NCBI GenBank assembly: GCA_016839815.1
Contig: JAEOTM010000143.1
Span: forward strand, 1-64,000
DNA from: Candidatus Hodarchaeota archaeon
GTDB taxonomy: Archaea > Asgardarchaeota > Heimdallarchaeia > Hodarchaeales > Hodarchaeaceae
Reading direction: 5' to 3'
Length of the DNA stretch: 64,000 nt
Position numbers and translations under genes: made by a program. Below the pieces are notes generated by a model that ran no database searches, had not been told where the DNA came from, and saw nothing but the letters and a program-made list of their open reading frames with translations. Within the stretch, counting starts at the first letter, position 1; every line of letters begins with the position of its first letter. Of this stretch, positions 35,578 to 43,849 are shown one piece after another.

Positions 35578-36537
35578 ATGAGTTTACAACGTGTTTTCTG
35601 TTTAGGTCATATTTCGGTTGATGTTTTCATCCATAGAAAAGATTTAAAAGCTCTTAAAATCGGAGGGTGTATTTCATCACCGAATTTGTCCATGCAAGGT
35701 GGTGGGGTCGCAGCCAATGTATCTTATTGGCTTGGGACTCTTGGTACCAATGTTTCAATGATAGGAGTAATTGCAGATGATCCTGCTGGCTTCTTTTTGA
35801 AAAAGGATCTTGAAAGAGTTAATGTAAAATGTTACCTGAAAACTTCAACTAAGAATCCATCTGCAAGTATTCTAATAGTTGTTGAAGATGGAGGGGAACG
35901 ATCTTTCATAATCAACGGGGATTGTTTAGACGAGTTAACAATGAACGACATTCCCTTAAGAGAGATTCAGGGAGGAAATCTATTGTACACCTCTGCATAC
36001 AATATAGAAAATTCTCCCATTGATCAAACAATTTCTGAATTAGTAGAAAAATCTAAAACATCGAATCCTTTGTCTTTCGAGGTAATTTTTAATTTAGCAG
36101 CCTATACAACGGTAGAGAATTATAGAGAAAAAATCAGATCAAAAATTCTACCTTATATTGACATTCTACTTGGAAATCTTGAAGAGTATGAAATACTCTT
36201 AATGAAATCTAACAAGAGAGAATCACCCCTTCGATTATTATCGGAGCTCATAGAAGATTTTCCAAACATTAAGATTGCATTACTTACTGATGGTGAGAAA
36301 GGATGCTACTATAAATCAAAAGAAGACGATGGACACATTCTAGCACCGAAAATCTCTGTAGTCGATACTACAGGAGCTGGAGATGGATTTGCTGCAGGTT
36401 TCATTAGTGGATATGTAAAGGGCTTTCCTCTAACCCAATCAATAAAGAATGGCATTGAACTAGGGTCGTATATATGCCGAGGATTTGGTGCAAGACACGA
36501 TTCAACCAATTTTCATAGATTTTTAAAGAAAAAATGA
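35578..36537 (+). CDS. PfkB (ribokinase) family sugar or nucleoside kinase
   Basis: A 319-residue PfkB-family kinase. The substrate motif GGGVAANVSYWLGTLG, ALLTDGEKGCYY and the catalytic DTTGAGDGFAAGF, with Asp as base and the anion hole, are complete. Candidate substrates are ribose, nucleosides, or ribose-1-phosphate; the last is phosphorylated by a PfkB member in the Thermococcus pentose bisphosphate pathway. Adjacent phosphorylase and mutase genes favour a role after nucleoside cleavage. AAAGGTAAT precedes the ATG. Confidence 0.85.
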   Translation: MSLQRVFCLGHISVDVFIHRKDLKALKIGGCISSPNLSMQGGGVAANVSYWLGTLGTNVSMIGVIADDPAGFFLKKDLERVNVKCYLKTSTKNPSASILIVVEDGGERSFIINGDCLDELTMNDIPLREIQGGNLLYTSAYNIENSPIDQTISELVEKSKTSNPLSFEVIFNLAAYTTVENYREKIRSKILPYIDILLGNLEEYEILLMKSNKRESPLRLLSELIEDFPNIKIALLTDGEKGCYYKSKEDDGHILAPKISVVDTTGAGDGFAAGFISGYVKGFPLTQSIKNGIELGSYICRGFGARHDSTNFHRFLKKK

Positions 36538-36730
36538 TTATATTTGACGAAAATATTTCTGGCTTCTGTTATTTCCATAAAAGTGTGGGATTTTAGAATA
36601 AATCAATCGAATAACAAAATCTCATGATTCTCTCTGCGAATACGGATTTTTCATTAGAGAATTGACAGTTTATCTTGATATGGTAACTGTGAAATTTTAA
36701 TTGTAACGATTTATGAAAGTAAAATATAAT
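36538..36730. other. Start of the 347-base gap before the BMP lipoprotein gene
   Basis: The whole gap runs from 36538 to 36884. No gene is seen. This first part shows no recognisable signal except AT-rich sequence; the promoter signals lie in the last 155 bases and are listed separately. Confidence 0.4.
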
Positions 36731-36746
36731 CCGAAATACTTATAGA
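36731..36746 (+). promoter_or_regulatory. BRE/TATA promoter of the nucleoside ABC transporter genes
   Basis: CCGAAATACTTATAGA has the archaeal order of a purine-rich BRE (CGAAA) followed two bases later by a TATA-like ACTTATAG. It lies about 140 bases before the TTG of the BMP lipoprotein gene, predicting transcription from around 36768 and a leader of over 100 bases. An inverted repeat lies just beyond the predicted start. Confidence 0.5.
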
Positions 36747-36783
36747 CGTTGCGAAATTCGAAATTATCAGATTTTTACCCCCG

Positions 36784-36797
36784 TTTACCTTGGTAAA
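36784..36797 (+). promoter_or_regulatory. Palindrome TTTACCTTGGTAAA, candidate operator
   Basis: Six-base arms TTTACC (36784-36789) and GGTAAA (36792-36797) separated by TT form a perfect dyad. It lies about 40 bases downstream of the TATA element, hence just after the predicted transcription start, where many archaeal repressors bind. No second copy was noticed elsewhere in the window. The cognate regulator is unknown. Confidence 0.45.
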
Positions 36798-36884
36798 AAT
36801 TCAATCTATTGTATCTATCATAACTATTTCTTCTAGGAAATAGGATGATACAATCTAGTATAAAAAATTAATAGAGGTATTTAG

Positions 36885-37925
36885 TTGAATAAATATAGAA
36901 ATTTAGTCTTAGTATGTGTACTCTTAGCCTCCATCCTCGCTTTCTCTGGATGTACCGAAGAAGCTGGAGTGAACAAAATTGGTATTATTTTCGCTACTGG
37001 CGGACTTGGAGATAAATCATTCAATGATGCTGGATATCGAGGTTATGAACAGGCAAATGAGACATATGGGGACGAAATCGATGTGGATTATGTCGAACCT
37101 GACGATATTCCTGAATTTGCTACCTATCAGAATCAGATGGCAACTGATGGAACATACGATCTCATTATTTGTATTGGATTCCTTCAAGCTACAGCGTTAA
37201 ACGAATCAGCTGAAGATTTTCCTGAACAGAACTGGGTTATAATTGACGACGATACTATTAATCGAACTAATGTTAAGTCAATAACCTTTAAAGAACATGA
37301 AGGAAGCTTTTTAGTCGGCGCAATGGCTGCAATGACAACTCAATCGGGTAAGCTTGGTTTCCTTGGTGGAATGAATATCTACCTAATAAATAAATTCCTT
37401 GCAGGCTATCAACAAGGAGCCGACTATATTGATGACTCCATTAATGTAACTGAGACATACATGCCAGTACCACCCCCAGCATGCTGGTTTGATGCTCCAA
37501 CCGCAAAGAATGTTGGAGAAAACCTTTATAGTCAGGGCATAGATATAATATACGCTGCCGCTGGTGGAGCAGGCCAAGGTATTTTCCAAGCAGCTAATGA
37601 AACTACTGGTGTCTATGGTATTGGTGTAGATAGTGATCAAGATGGAGACATGCCTGGAAAAGTTCTCTGTTCAATGTTGAAATTAGTGGAAACTGCGGTA
37701 TTCAATTCTATTCGGGATGTAGTTGAAGATACATGGACTGCTGATCCTGTTTCTTTGGGACTAGCAGAGGAAGGTGTTGGAATTTCCCCAATGACCTATA
37801 CTGATGCGATAAAGACTGGTAACTTCGAATTTGGTGGAGTTACAAAAACACGCTGGGAATGGATTCAAGATATTAAAGGAAAAATAGTTGATGGTACTAT
37901 CGTTGTAAGCGATACGCCTAGCTAA
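36885..37925 (+). CDS. BMP-family substrate-binding lipoprotein, probable nucleoside receptor
   Basis: A 346-residue basic-membrane-protein (PnrA/Med) family receptor. A signal sequence with lipobox LAFSGC (Cys23) anchors it to the membrane. The mature part opens with KIGIIFATGGLGDKSFNDAGYRGYEQA and contains VKSITFKEHEGSFLVGAMAA and GKLGFLGGMN, the family's ligand-cleft segments. PnrA-type proteins bind purine nucleosides and hand them to ABC permeases. The start is a TTG with AGAGGT upstream. A T-rich stretch follows the stop, then the ABC genes. Confidence 0.9.
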   Translation: MNKYRNLVLVCVLLASILAFSGCTEEAGVNKIGIIFATGGLGDKSFNDAGYRGYEQANETYGDEIDVDYVEPDDIPEFATYQNQMATDGTYDLIICIGFLQATALNESAEDFPEQNWVIIDDDTINRTNVKSITFKEHEGSFLVGAMAAMTTQSGKLGFLGGMNIYLINKFLAGYQQGADYIDDSINVTETYMPVPPPACWFDAPTAKNVGENLYSQGIDIIYAAAGGAGQGIFQAANETTGVYGIGVDSDQDGDMPGKVLCSMLKLVETAVFNSIRDVVEDTWTADPVSLGLAEEGVGISPMTYTDAIKTGNFEFGGVTKTRWEWIQDIKGKIVDGTIVVSDTPS

Positions 37926-37948
37926 GTTCCCTTCAATAAATCCCCCTC

Positions 37949-37969
37949 TTTTTTTTATCCACTTTTTTT
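37949..37969 (+). terminator. T-rich tract after the BMP lipoprotein gene
   Basis: Eight T's at 37949-37956 and seven T's at 37963-37969, preceded by C-rich CCCCCTC, follow the stop by about 25 bases. Archaeal RNA polymerase often terminates in such tracts. Partial termination here would yield more binding protein than transporter, as seen in many ABC operons. Confidence 0.5.
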
Positions 37970-38083
37970 GATGATGTCTCCCAAAAGTATATTATAAATT
38001 TGTCTTTGTTAATGATTATTTCAATTCTTGATTGATTATAAGTTAGAGTTAATTTGACATCGAGCTCACGGAGAATAGCTGGC

Positions 38084-39649
38084 ATGACCGTTGAAGACAA
38101 GATAGTTCCTGATGATAATTATTCCATTCAAATGAAAAATATAAATAAAACGTTTCCTGGTCCTGTTTATGCCAATAAAGGAGTTAATTTACATATACGC
38201 AAGGGAGAGATACATGCATTACTGGGCGAAAATGGAGCTGGAAAAACAACTCTTATGAATGTATTGTATGGCCTTTATGGTCCTGATGACGACTCTTCAC
38301 AGATTCTGATCAATGGCCGTGAAGTGAAAATTAAAGAACCAATGAATGCGATGGAAGTTGGAATTGGTATGGTTCACCAGCATTTTATGTTGGTACCAAT
38401 AATGACTGTAGCTGAAAACTGTGGATTAGGCGCAGAATCTACTTTTCAAGGAATCAGGTTAGATGAAACCAAGATGAGAAACAAGGTTCAAAAGATCTCT
38501 CAGGAATTTGGCTTAGAAATAGATCCCGATTCTATTGTAGAAGATCTACCAGTTGGTCTGCAACAAAGAGTCGAGATATTAAAAATCCTCTATCGTGGTG
38601 CAGAAATCTTAATTTTAGACGAACCAACCGCAGTTTTGACTCCTCAAGAAGTTAATGCATTATTCGAAACATTGAAAGCATTACAGGCTCAAGGGAAAAC
38701 AATAATTATAATTACACATAAACTGAAAGAACCTATGTTTCTAGCTGACAGAATTACAGTTCTCCGTCAAGGACAAGTAATAGGTACGATTGACAAAGAT
38801 AATACTACCTTAGAAGAACTAGCAGAAATGATGATTGGGAGAAAATTATTGAAGATAAAACGTCCGGAATTATCAACAGGGGATATTCATCTAGAGCTAG
38901 ACAATATATTTGTTACAGATGACCGAGAGCAGGAAGCAGTTAGAGGTGTTTCACTAAAAATAAGAAAAGGTGAAATTTTAGGTTTAGCTGGAGTGGTCGG
39001 AAATGGCCAACGAGAATTAGCTGAAGCGATTACAGGTCTTCGTTATGTAAAGGAAGGAAAAATCCTAATGGGAGGACGGGATATAGCTAATAAATCACCA
39101 CGATTTTTGTACGATTTTGGTTTAGCCTACATCCCAGAGGATCGTCAAAAAACAGGTTCTGTTGGTGACTTTACAATCGCAGAAAATATGATTCTTGGTA
39201 TTCATCATCGAAAAGAATGGTATTTAACTGGAGCTCTTTCTAGCTTTCTGAACTGGGAGAAGATTTACGGAGAGGTAAACAAAAATGTTGAGAACTATGA
39301 TATTCGTACACCTTCAATTACTACACCATTACGATATTTGTCAGGAGGGAATCAACAGAAAGTTATTGTTGCACGAGAATTATCGAAAAAACCTTCAGTA
39401 ATTGTTGCAAGTCAACCTACCCGAGGACTGGATGTTGGAGTTATAGAATATGTACATACAAGATTATTAGAACTTAGGAAAGAAGGAAAGGCAATCCTTT
39501 TAATCTCAAGCGATCTAGACGAAATTCTATCAATATCTGATAGAATTGCTGTAATATATGAGGGAGAAATAATTGCGATCGAAGATCCATCAGAAACTAA
39601 TGAACAGAGATTAGGACTACTAATGGCTGGACAAAATTTAGGTGATTAA
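38084..39649 (+). CDS. ABC transporter ATP-binding protein with two ATPase domains (nucleoside import)
   Basis: About 521 residues holding two ABC cassettes, as in RbsA/YufO-type proteins. The first has GENGAGKTT (Walker A), LPVGLQQRVEILK in place of an LSGGQ signature, and ILILDEPTA (Walker B). The second has GVVGNGQRE (degenerate Walker A), YLSGGNQQKVIVARE and VIVASQPTRGLDV, where Walker B ends in SQ and not DE. One site is thus likely degenerate. The ATG at 38084 follows GGAG by 10 bases; a TTG at 38054 would add ten residues. It is followed by the fused permease, 2 bases later. Confidence 0.92.
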   Translation: MTVEDKIVPDDNYSIQMKNINKTFPGPVYANKGVNLHIRKGEIHALLGENGAGKTTLMNVLYGLYGPDDDSSQILINGREVKIKEPMNAMEVGIGMVHQHFMLVPIMTVAENCGLGAESTFQGIRLDETKMRNKVQKISQEFGLEIDPDSIVEDLPVGLQQRVEILKILYRGAEILILDEPTAVLTPQEVNALFETLKALQAQGKTIIIITHKLKEPMFLADRITVLRQGQVIGTIDKDNTTLEELAEMMIGRKLLKIKRPELSTGDIHLELDNIFVTDDREQEAVRGVSLKIRKGEILGLAGVVGNGQRELAEAITGLRYVKEGKILMGGRDIANKSPRFLYDFGLAYIPEDRQKTGSVGDFTIAENMILGIHHRKEWYLTGALSSFLNWEKIYGEVNKNVENYDIRTPSITTPLRYLSGGNQQKVIVARELSKKPSVIVASQPTRGLDVGVIEYVHTRLLELRKEGKAILLISSDLDEILSISDRIAVIYEGEIIAIEDPSETNEQRLGLLMAGQNLGD

Positions 39650-39651
39650 AA

Positions 39652-42558
39652 ATGAGTTTAATGAAGTCAGAGAAGCTAAATATAATTATTGTCCCTATAG
39701 TGTCAATTATTTTGGCACTTCTATTAGGAACTGGCTTATTAATTTGGATGGAGTTTGACCCACTAAACACATGGGCTTACTTGGTAGTAAAAACCATGAC
39801 ACCCAATAATATTGCTAATACTCTTTTTAATTCGGCTCCCTTATTATTAACAGGACTTTCAGTGGCTGTAGCGTTTAGAGGAGGAATGTTTAACATTGGA
39901 ACAGAGGGACAAATGATGTTTGGTGGATTCGTGGCTGCTTTAGCAGGATTTGGACTGGGTCAATATTTTGATATTAAGTTACCACCCTATATCATGATTC
40001 CATTAGTATTAATTATGGGTATGATAGGGGGAGCTCTTTGGGCTGCTATCCCAGGATTACTAAAAGCAAAACGAGGAGTTCATGAAGTTATAACGACTAT
40101 TATGATGAATAACATTGCAGTTCTGCTAATGATTTATTTTGTTGGTGATCCTGAATTTTCACCCTTCATTGACAAATTTGGAGGAAATACCTCCCCACTT
40201 ACACCAAAAATTGCTGAATCGGCTCGTTTTGAACATATCGGTGATACATTAACTAATTCGCCTCTAGACTTCTTAGTAGTGTCGTTTAGACGTTCTCTTT
40301 TACATTGGGGTATACTAGTTGGCTTATTAGCATGTATAGTCGTGTACATCTTATTATGGAGAACAAGATATGGATATGAAACACGAGCAGTCGGATTTAA
40401 CAAACAGGCAGCGGAATATGGTGGAATAAACGTTTCGAGAAATATTATTAAAACAATGATGATATGTGGAGCAATGGGAGGACTTGCTGGGGCAATAGAA
40501 GTAATGGGGACTCATTATCGATTTATAGATGGTTTTACAGCTGGTTATGGGTTTGATGGTATTGCAGTAGCCCTTTTAGGTGGGAATCATCCTTTTGGAA
40601 TAATTTTTGGTGCAGTCTTATTTGGATGGTTGACTACTGGAGGAGTAGTTCTAGATATTGGAACTGATGTACCTAAAGATGTAGCAAACACGCTAAAAGG
40701 ATTTATCGTCTTTTTCGTAGCTGTTCCATTAATTGCACAACAATTACTTAACTTTTCTCAAAAAAGAGGGTGGGATCGTCGAATAAAATCAAAATTCACA
40801 GGAGTGCTAGCAATCATAAAGGATCAATGGAGATCGATTCTCGTAGGTCTTTTAACTGTGTTTATGTTATTTTACGTTCCTGAAATTATCTCTTTGATTT
40901 CTCAACCGCTTCAAGAAATAGGAGATTCAATCTTTGAACCTGTCTCGAATTTTTTTGTCAGCTTCGAATTTCTTGAACCAGCAGTAGAATTTTTGGAAAG
41001 CGTATTTTCGATTAGACTCATTTTTACAGTTTCAGTAATGGTTATTATCGTCTTCGGTCTGTTTAAAGGACGACAGAGAGGATTGCATCGATATAGTCAG
41101 TATTTGCTTATAATTCTTAGTGGTATCTTGTGTATCGACACAATATTCCAAATTTACAGGATTTTTGGGCAAGATATTACGCTTTTCGGCATGATCTTGT
41201 TAATTTTAGGATTCATAGTCTTTCAAGAAATTAAAGTAAGAGGTAGTGATATAGAAACACAAGAAATGCTTGAAAGAAAAGCACATCTCAGGAAAGATAC
41301 GGAAGAAAGTCTTAGAAAATATTCTTTTATTATAATACTGACAGTTATCATTATCATTGTAATGATAATAACTTCATCGTTACCGTTAACAAATCCTATT
41401 GATTTACCACCTTCAAATCTAATTAATATTCCTCCATTCATTACAATTAGGAATTGGGGATCAGTGGTAGCTCTTGCAGGAATTATTGTCTTAATATTAA
41501 GTGCAATTTATATATCAAAACTCCACCTTCCTGAAACTCATAGTTTATTCTATCTTATGACTGGAATAAGAATCCTGTATGGATTTACCGCTGTTTCAAT
41601 GATTTTCGGGTTGAACTCATCGAATTTATTACGTCAAACACTTGAAATGGCAGCTCCCATTGGCATGGCATCCCTTGGAGGTATGTTTTCAGAAAAATCA
41701 GGGGTCGTAAATATTGGATTAGAGGGGATGATGTTATCTGGAGCCTTTGTCTCTGTATGGATAACCTTCGAGACGGGTAACCCCTGGTTAGGAGTTCTAG
41801 GTGCCATTATTGGTGGTGGACTGATGGGTTTGTTGCATGCAATCGCCTCCATTCGCTTTCGTGCTGATCAGGTCGTTGTTGGTGTAGCAATCAATCTTGT
41901 AGCTTCAGCTTTAACAGCTTTAGGAATCCTAATTGTCTGGGATGTCCAAGGTACAAGTGAAAGAGCTGTACCTTTTACAAAGGTTAAATTAGATATTCTT
42001 ACAGAAATTCCCATCATAGGTGACTTACTTTTCGAGCTTTCTGGTGGAGTAAAAGGTCTCTCCCCAATCGTCTATGTCTTCATTTTTGTGATTATAGTAA
42101 GCGCCTGGGTTATTCAACGAACAGCTTTTGGATTAAGAATTAGAGCAGTCGGTGAACACCCCAGGGCAGCTGATACATTAGGAATTAATGTTTATCAAAT
42201 CCGTTACATATGTGTAGTTCTTTCAGGAATTCTAGCAGCAGTAGGTGGAGCTCAACTTACTCTAGGGACAGTACCTAATTTTAGGACTGATGTTACTTCA
42301 GGGCGAGGTTTTGTTGCACTTGCTGCATTAATTTTTGGTGGTTGGACCCCAATTGGAGCGGCACTAGCTAGTTTACTTTTTGCATTTGCCTATGCTTTCC
42401 TAGCTCAATTTGAATTACGTGATATTACTTGGATCTGGAACGCAGAGAAGCTTGTTTCCACACTTCCCTTTGTAATCACAATCATAACTGTGTCAACAGT
42501 AGCTAAACGCGCAAGAGCTCCTGCAGCTGATGGGATACCCTATGTTAAGGAAGGTTAA
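39652..42558 (+). CDS. Fused ABC permease carrying both nucleoside-transporter membrane domains
   Basis: A 968-residue membrane protein in which two BPD_transp_2 permeases, normally separate (about 350 and 320 residues), are joined. The first spans about 1-370, with GGMFNIGTEGQMMFGGF and VHEVITTIMMNNIA. The second covers about 640-968, with EKSGVVNIGLEGMMLSGAF and RADQVVVGVAINLVA. The roughly 270-residue middle adds about five hydrophobic helices and a charged loop (EIKVRGSDIETQEMLERKAHL). No frameshift or stop interrupts it. GGTGA, in the end of the ATPase gene, lies 6 bases before the ATG. Confidence 0.9.
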   Translation: MSLMKSEKLNIIIVPIVSIILALLLGTGLLIWMEFDPLNTWAYLVVKTMTPNNIANTLFNSAPLLLTGLSVAVAFRGGMFNIGTEGQMMFGGFVAALAGFGLGQYFDIKLPPYIMIPLVLIMGMIGGALWAAIPGLLKAKRGVHEVITTIMMNNIAVLLMIYFVGDPEFSPFIDKFGGNTSPLTPKIAESARFEHIGDTLTNSPLDFLVVSFRRSLLHWGILVGLLACIVVYILLWRTRYGYETRAVGFNKQAAEYGGINVSRNIIKTMMICGAMGGLAGAIEVMGTHYRFIDGFTAGYGFDGIAVALLGGNHPFGIIFGAVLFGWLTTGGVVLDIGTDVPKDVANTLKGFIVFFVAVPLIAQQLLNFSQKRGWDRRIKSKFTGVLAIIKDQWRSILVGLLTVFMLFYVPEIISLISQPLQEIGDSIFEPVSNFFVSFEFLEPAVEFLESVFSIRLIFTVSVMVIIVFGLFKGRQRGLHRYSQYLLIILSGILCIDTIFQIYRIFGQDITLFGMILLILGFIVFQEIKVRGSDIETQEMLERKAHLRKDTEESLRKYSFIIILTVIIIIVMIITSSLPLTNPIDLPPSNLINIPPFITIRNWGSVVALAGIIVLILSAIYISKLHLPETHSLFYLMTGIRILYGFTAVSMIFGLNSSNLLRQTLEMAAPIGMASLGGMFSEKSGVVNIGLEGMMLSGAFVSVWITFETGNPWLGVLGAIIGGGLMGLLHAIASIRFRADQVVVGVAINLVASALTALGILIVWDVQGTSERAVPFTKVKLDILTEIPIIGDLLFELSGGVKGLSPIVYVFIFVIIVSAWVIQRTAFGLRIRAVGEHPRAADTLGINVYQIRYICVVLSGILAAVGGAQLTLGTVPNFRTDVTSGRGFVALAALIFGGWTPIGAALASLLFAFAYAFLAQFELRDITWIWNAEKLVSTLPFVITIITVSTVAKRARAPAADGIPYVKEG

Positions 42559-42571
42559 ACCCTTCTTTTTT
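42550..42571 (+). terminator. Stem-loop plus T-run after the fused permease gene
   Basis: GAAGG (42550-42554) and CCTTC (42561-42565) pair around a TTAAAC loop that includes the permease stop codon, and six T's follow (42566-42571). This resembles an intrinsic terminator and would end the transporter transcript before the isomerase-like gene. Confidence 0.5.
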
Positions 42572-42613
42572 ATTAGTTTGATATCACTAAAAAGTCAATT
42601 GGATTGAATTGAA

Positions 42614-43849
42614 ATGGAAAAAACGCTTGTCTCCTTTTTTTCCCCAATTTCAGATGAAAAAAGTAATTTGAATTTAATGGAGAAGTGTAAGATAGGAGGA
42701 TGGAAAGCTATCCTTCCTTCTGAGGCAAATCAAATTTCACTTGAACAAGAATACGATGTCATATGGCTTTTTATAGGAACAGGAGGAACTGAAAAGTTAG
42801 TGATTGATTATCTTGAAAAAAACTCTAATAAAATCATACCCCTCATTGTAACCCATGACCATTACAATTCTCTTCCTGCAGGAATGGAAATTAGACGATA
42901 TCTTGAAGATAATGGAGTCAATACGAGGATAATTCATATCGATATGAATAATGTAACTGAAACTCTAGATCAGGAGCTGTTAATACACGAAGTTAGGCAG
43001 AAATTACAGAATTATAAGCTTGGGTTGATAGGAGAGGTGTCAGATTGGTTAATCGCTTCTAGAATAATTCCCGAGAGTGTAAAGGATATATGGGGATTAG
43101 ATTTGATTTCAATTCCCATGTCAGAACTAATTGATTCACTTTCCACCCATCGTAGTGAGACATTTTCTCATACTACAGAGGAGTTTCTTAATAAGGCGAA
43201 AAACTCCGATCGCTCCAAAAAACAAATCCAGGAAGCCCAATATGTAGTTCGCGCAATTGAAGACCTAGTTCAAAAGTATTCTCTAGATGGATTCTCCATT
43301 GAATGCTTTTCCTTGATTCAAGCAACGAATAGTACATCGTGTTATGCTCTTTCATATTTTAACGATATCGGACTTGTTGCTGGTTGTGAAGGAGATATTC
43401 CCTCAACTTTTACTATGATTCTTGTCAGACTTTTATTGGATCAACCATCTTTTATGGCCAATGTCGTAACTGTCAATCAAGAGGAAAATTCAGTGAATTT
43501 AGCTCATTGCACGGTACCCTTAAGTATGACAGAGAATTATACAATCCGCTCGCACTTCGAATCTAATAAAGGAGTAGCGCTTAAAGGTGAATTCAAAGAA
43601 AATGAACCTATTACACTCATAAAAGTTGGTGGGAGCTCCTTAACTGACTGGTGGGTATCCTCTGGAACCATTATAAGTAATCAGGACGATGAGGGGTGCT
43701 GTCGAACACAAGTAGAAGTTCATCTCAGGAATTCAGTCGATTACTTTTTACACAATTCCTTAGCTAATCATCATATTATGGTGATGGGAGATCATCAGAG
43801 GAAATTTGAGAATCTCCTTACACAATTCTCAAAGAAGGAGAATGGTTAA
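42614..43849 (+). CDS. L-fucose/L-arabinose isomerase-like protein
   Basis: A 411-residue protein that resembles the FucI/AraA isomerase fold. The stretch GLVAGCEGDIPSTFTMILVRLLLDQPSFMANV followed by LAHCTVPLSM matches the metal-binding core of these enzymes (acidic residues in CEGD and the His of AHCT). The N-terminal part, with VIWLFIGTGGTEK, is the usual alpha/beta domain. It would interconvert aldose and ketose forms of a sugar. As it follows the nucleoside transporter, a pentose is plausible. Its stop overlaps the convergent aminopeptidase gene by 4 bases. Confidence 0.65.
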   Translation: MEKTLVSFFSPISDEKSNLNLMEKCKIGGWKAILPSEANQISLEQEYDVIWLFIGTGGTEKLVIDYLEKNSNKIIPLIVTHDHYNSLPAGMEIRRYLEDNGVNTRIIHIDMNNVTETLDQELLIHEVRQKLQNYKLGLIGEVSDWLIASRIIPESVKDIWGLDLISIPMSELIDSLSTHRSETFSHTTEEFLNKAKNSDRSKKQIQEAQYVVRAIEDLVQKYSLDGFSIECFSLIQATNSTSCYALSYFNDIGLVAGCEGDIPSTFTMILVRLLLDQPSFMANVVTVNQEENSVNLAHCTVPLSMTENYTIRSHFESNKGVALKGEFKENEPITLIKVGGSSLTDWWVSSGTIISNQDDEGCCRTQVEVHLRNSVDYFLHNSLANHHIMVMGDHQRKFENLLTQFSKKENG

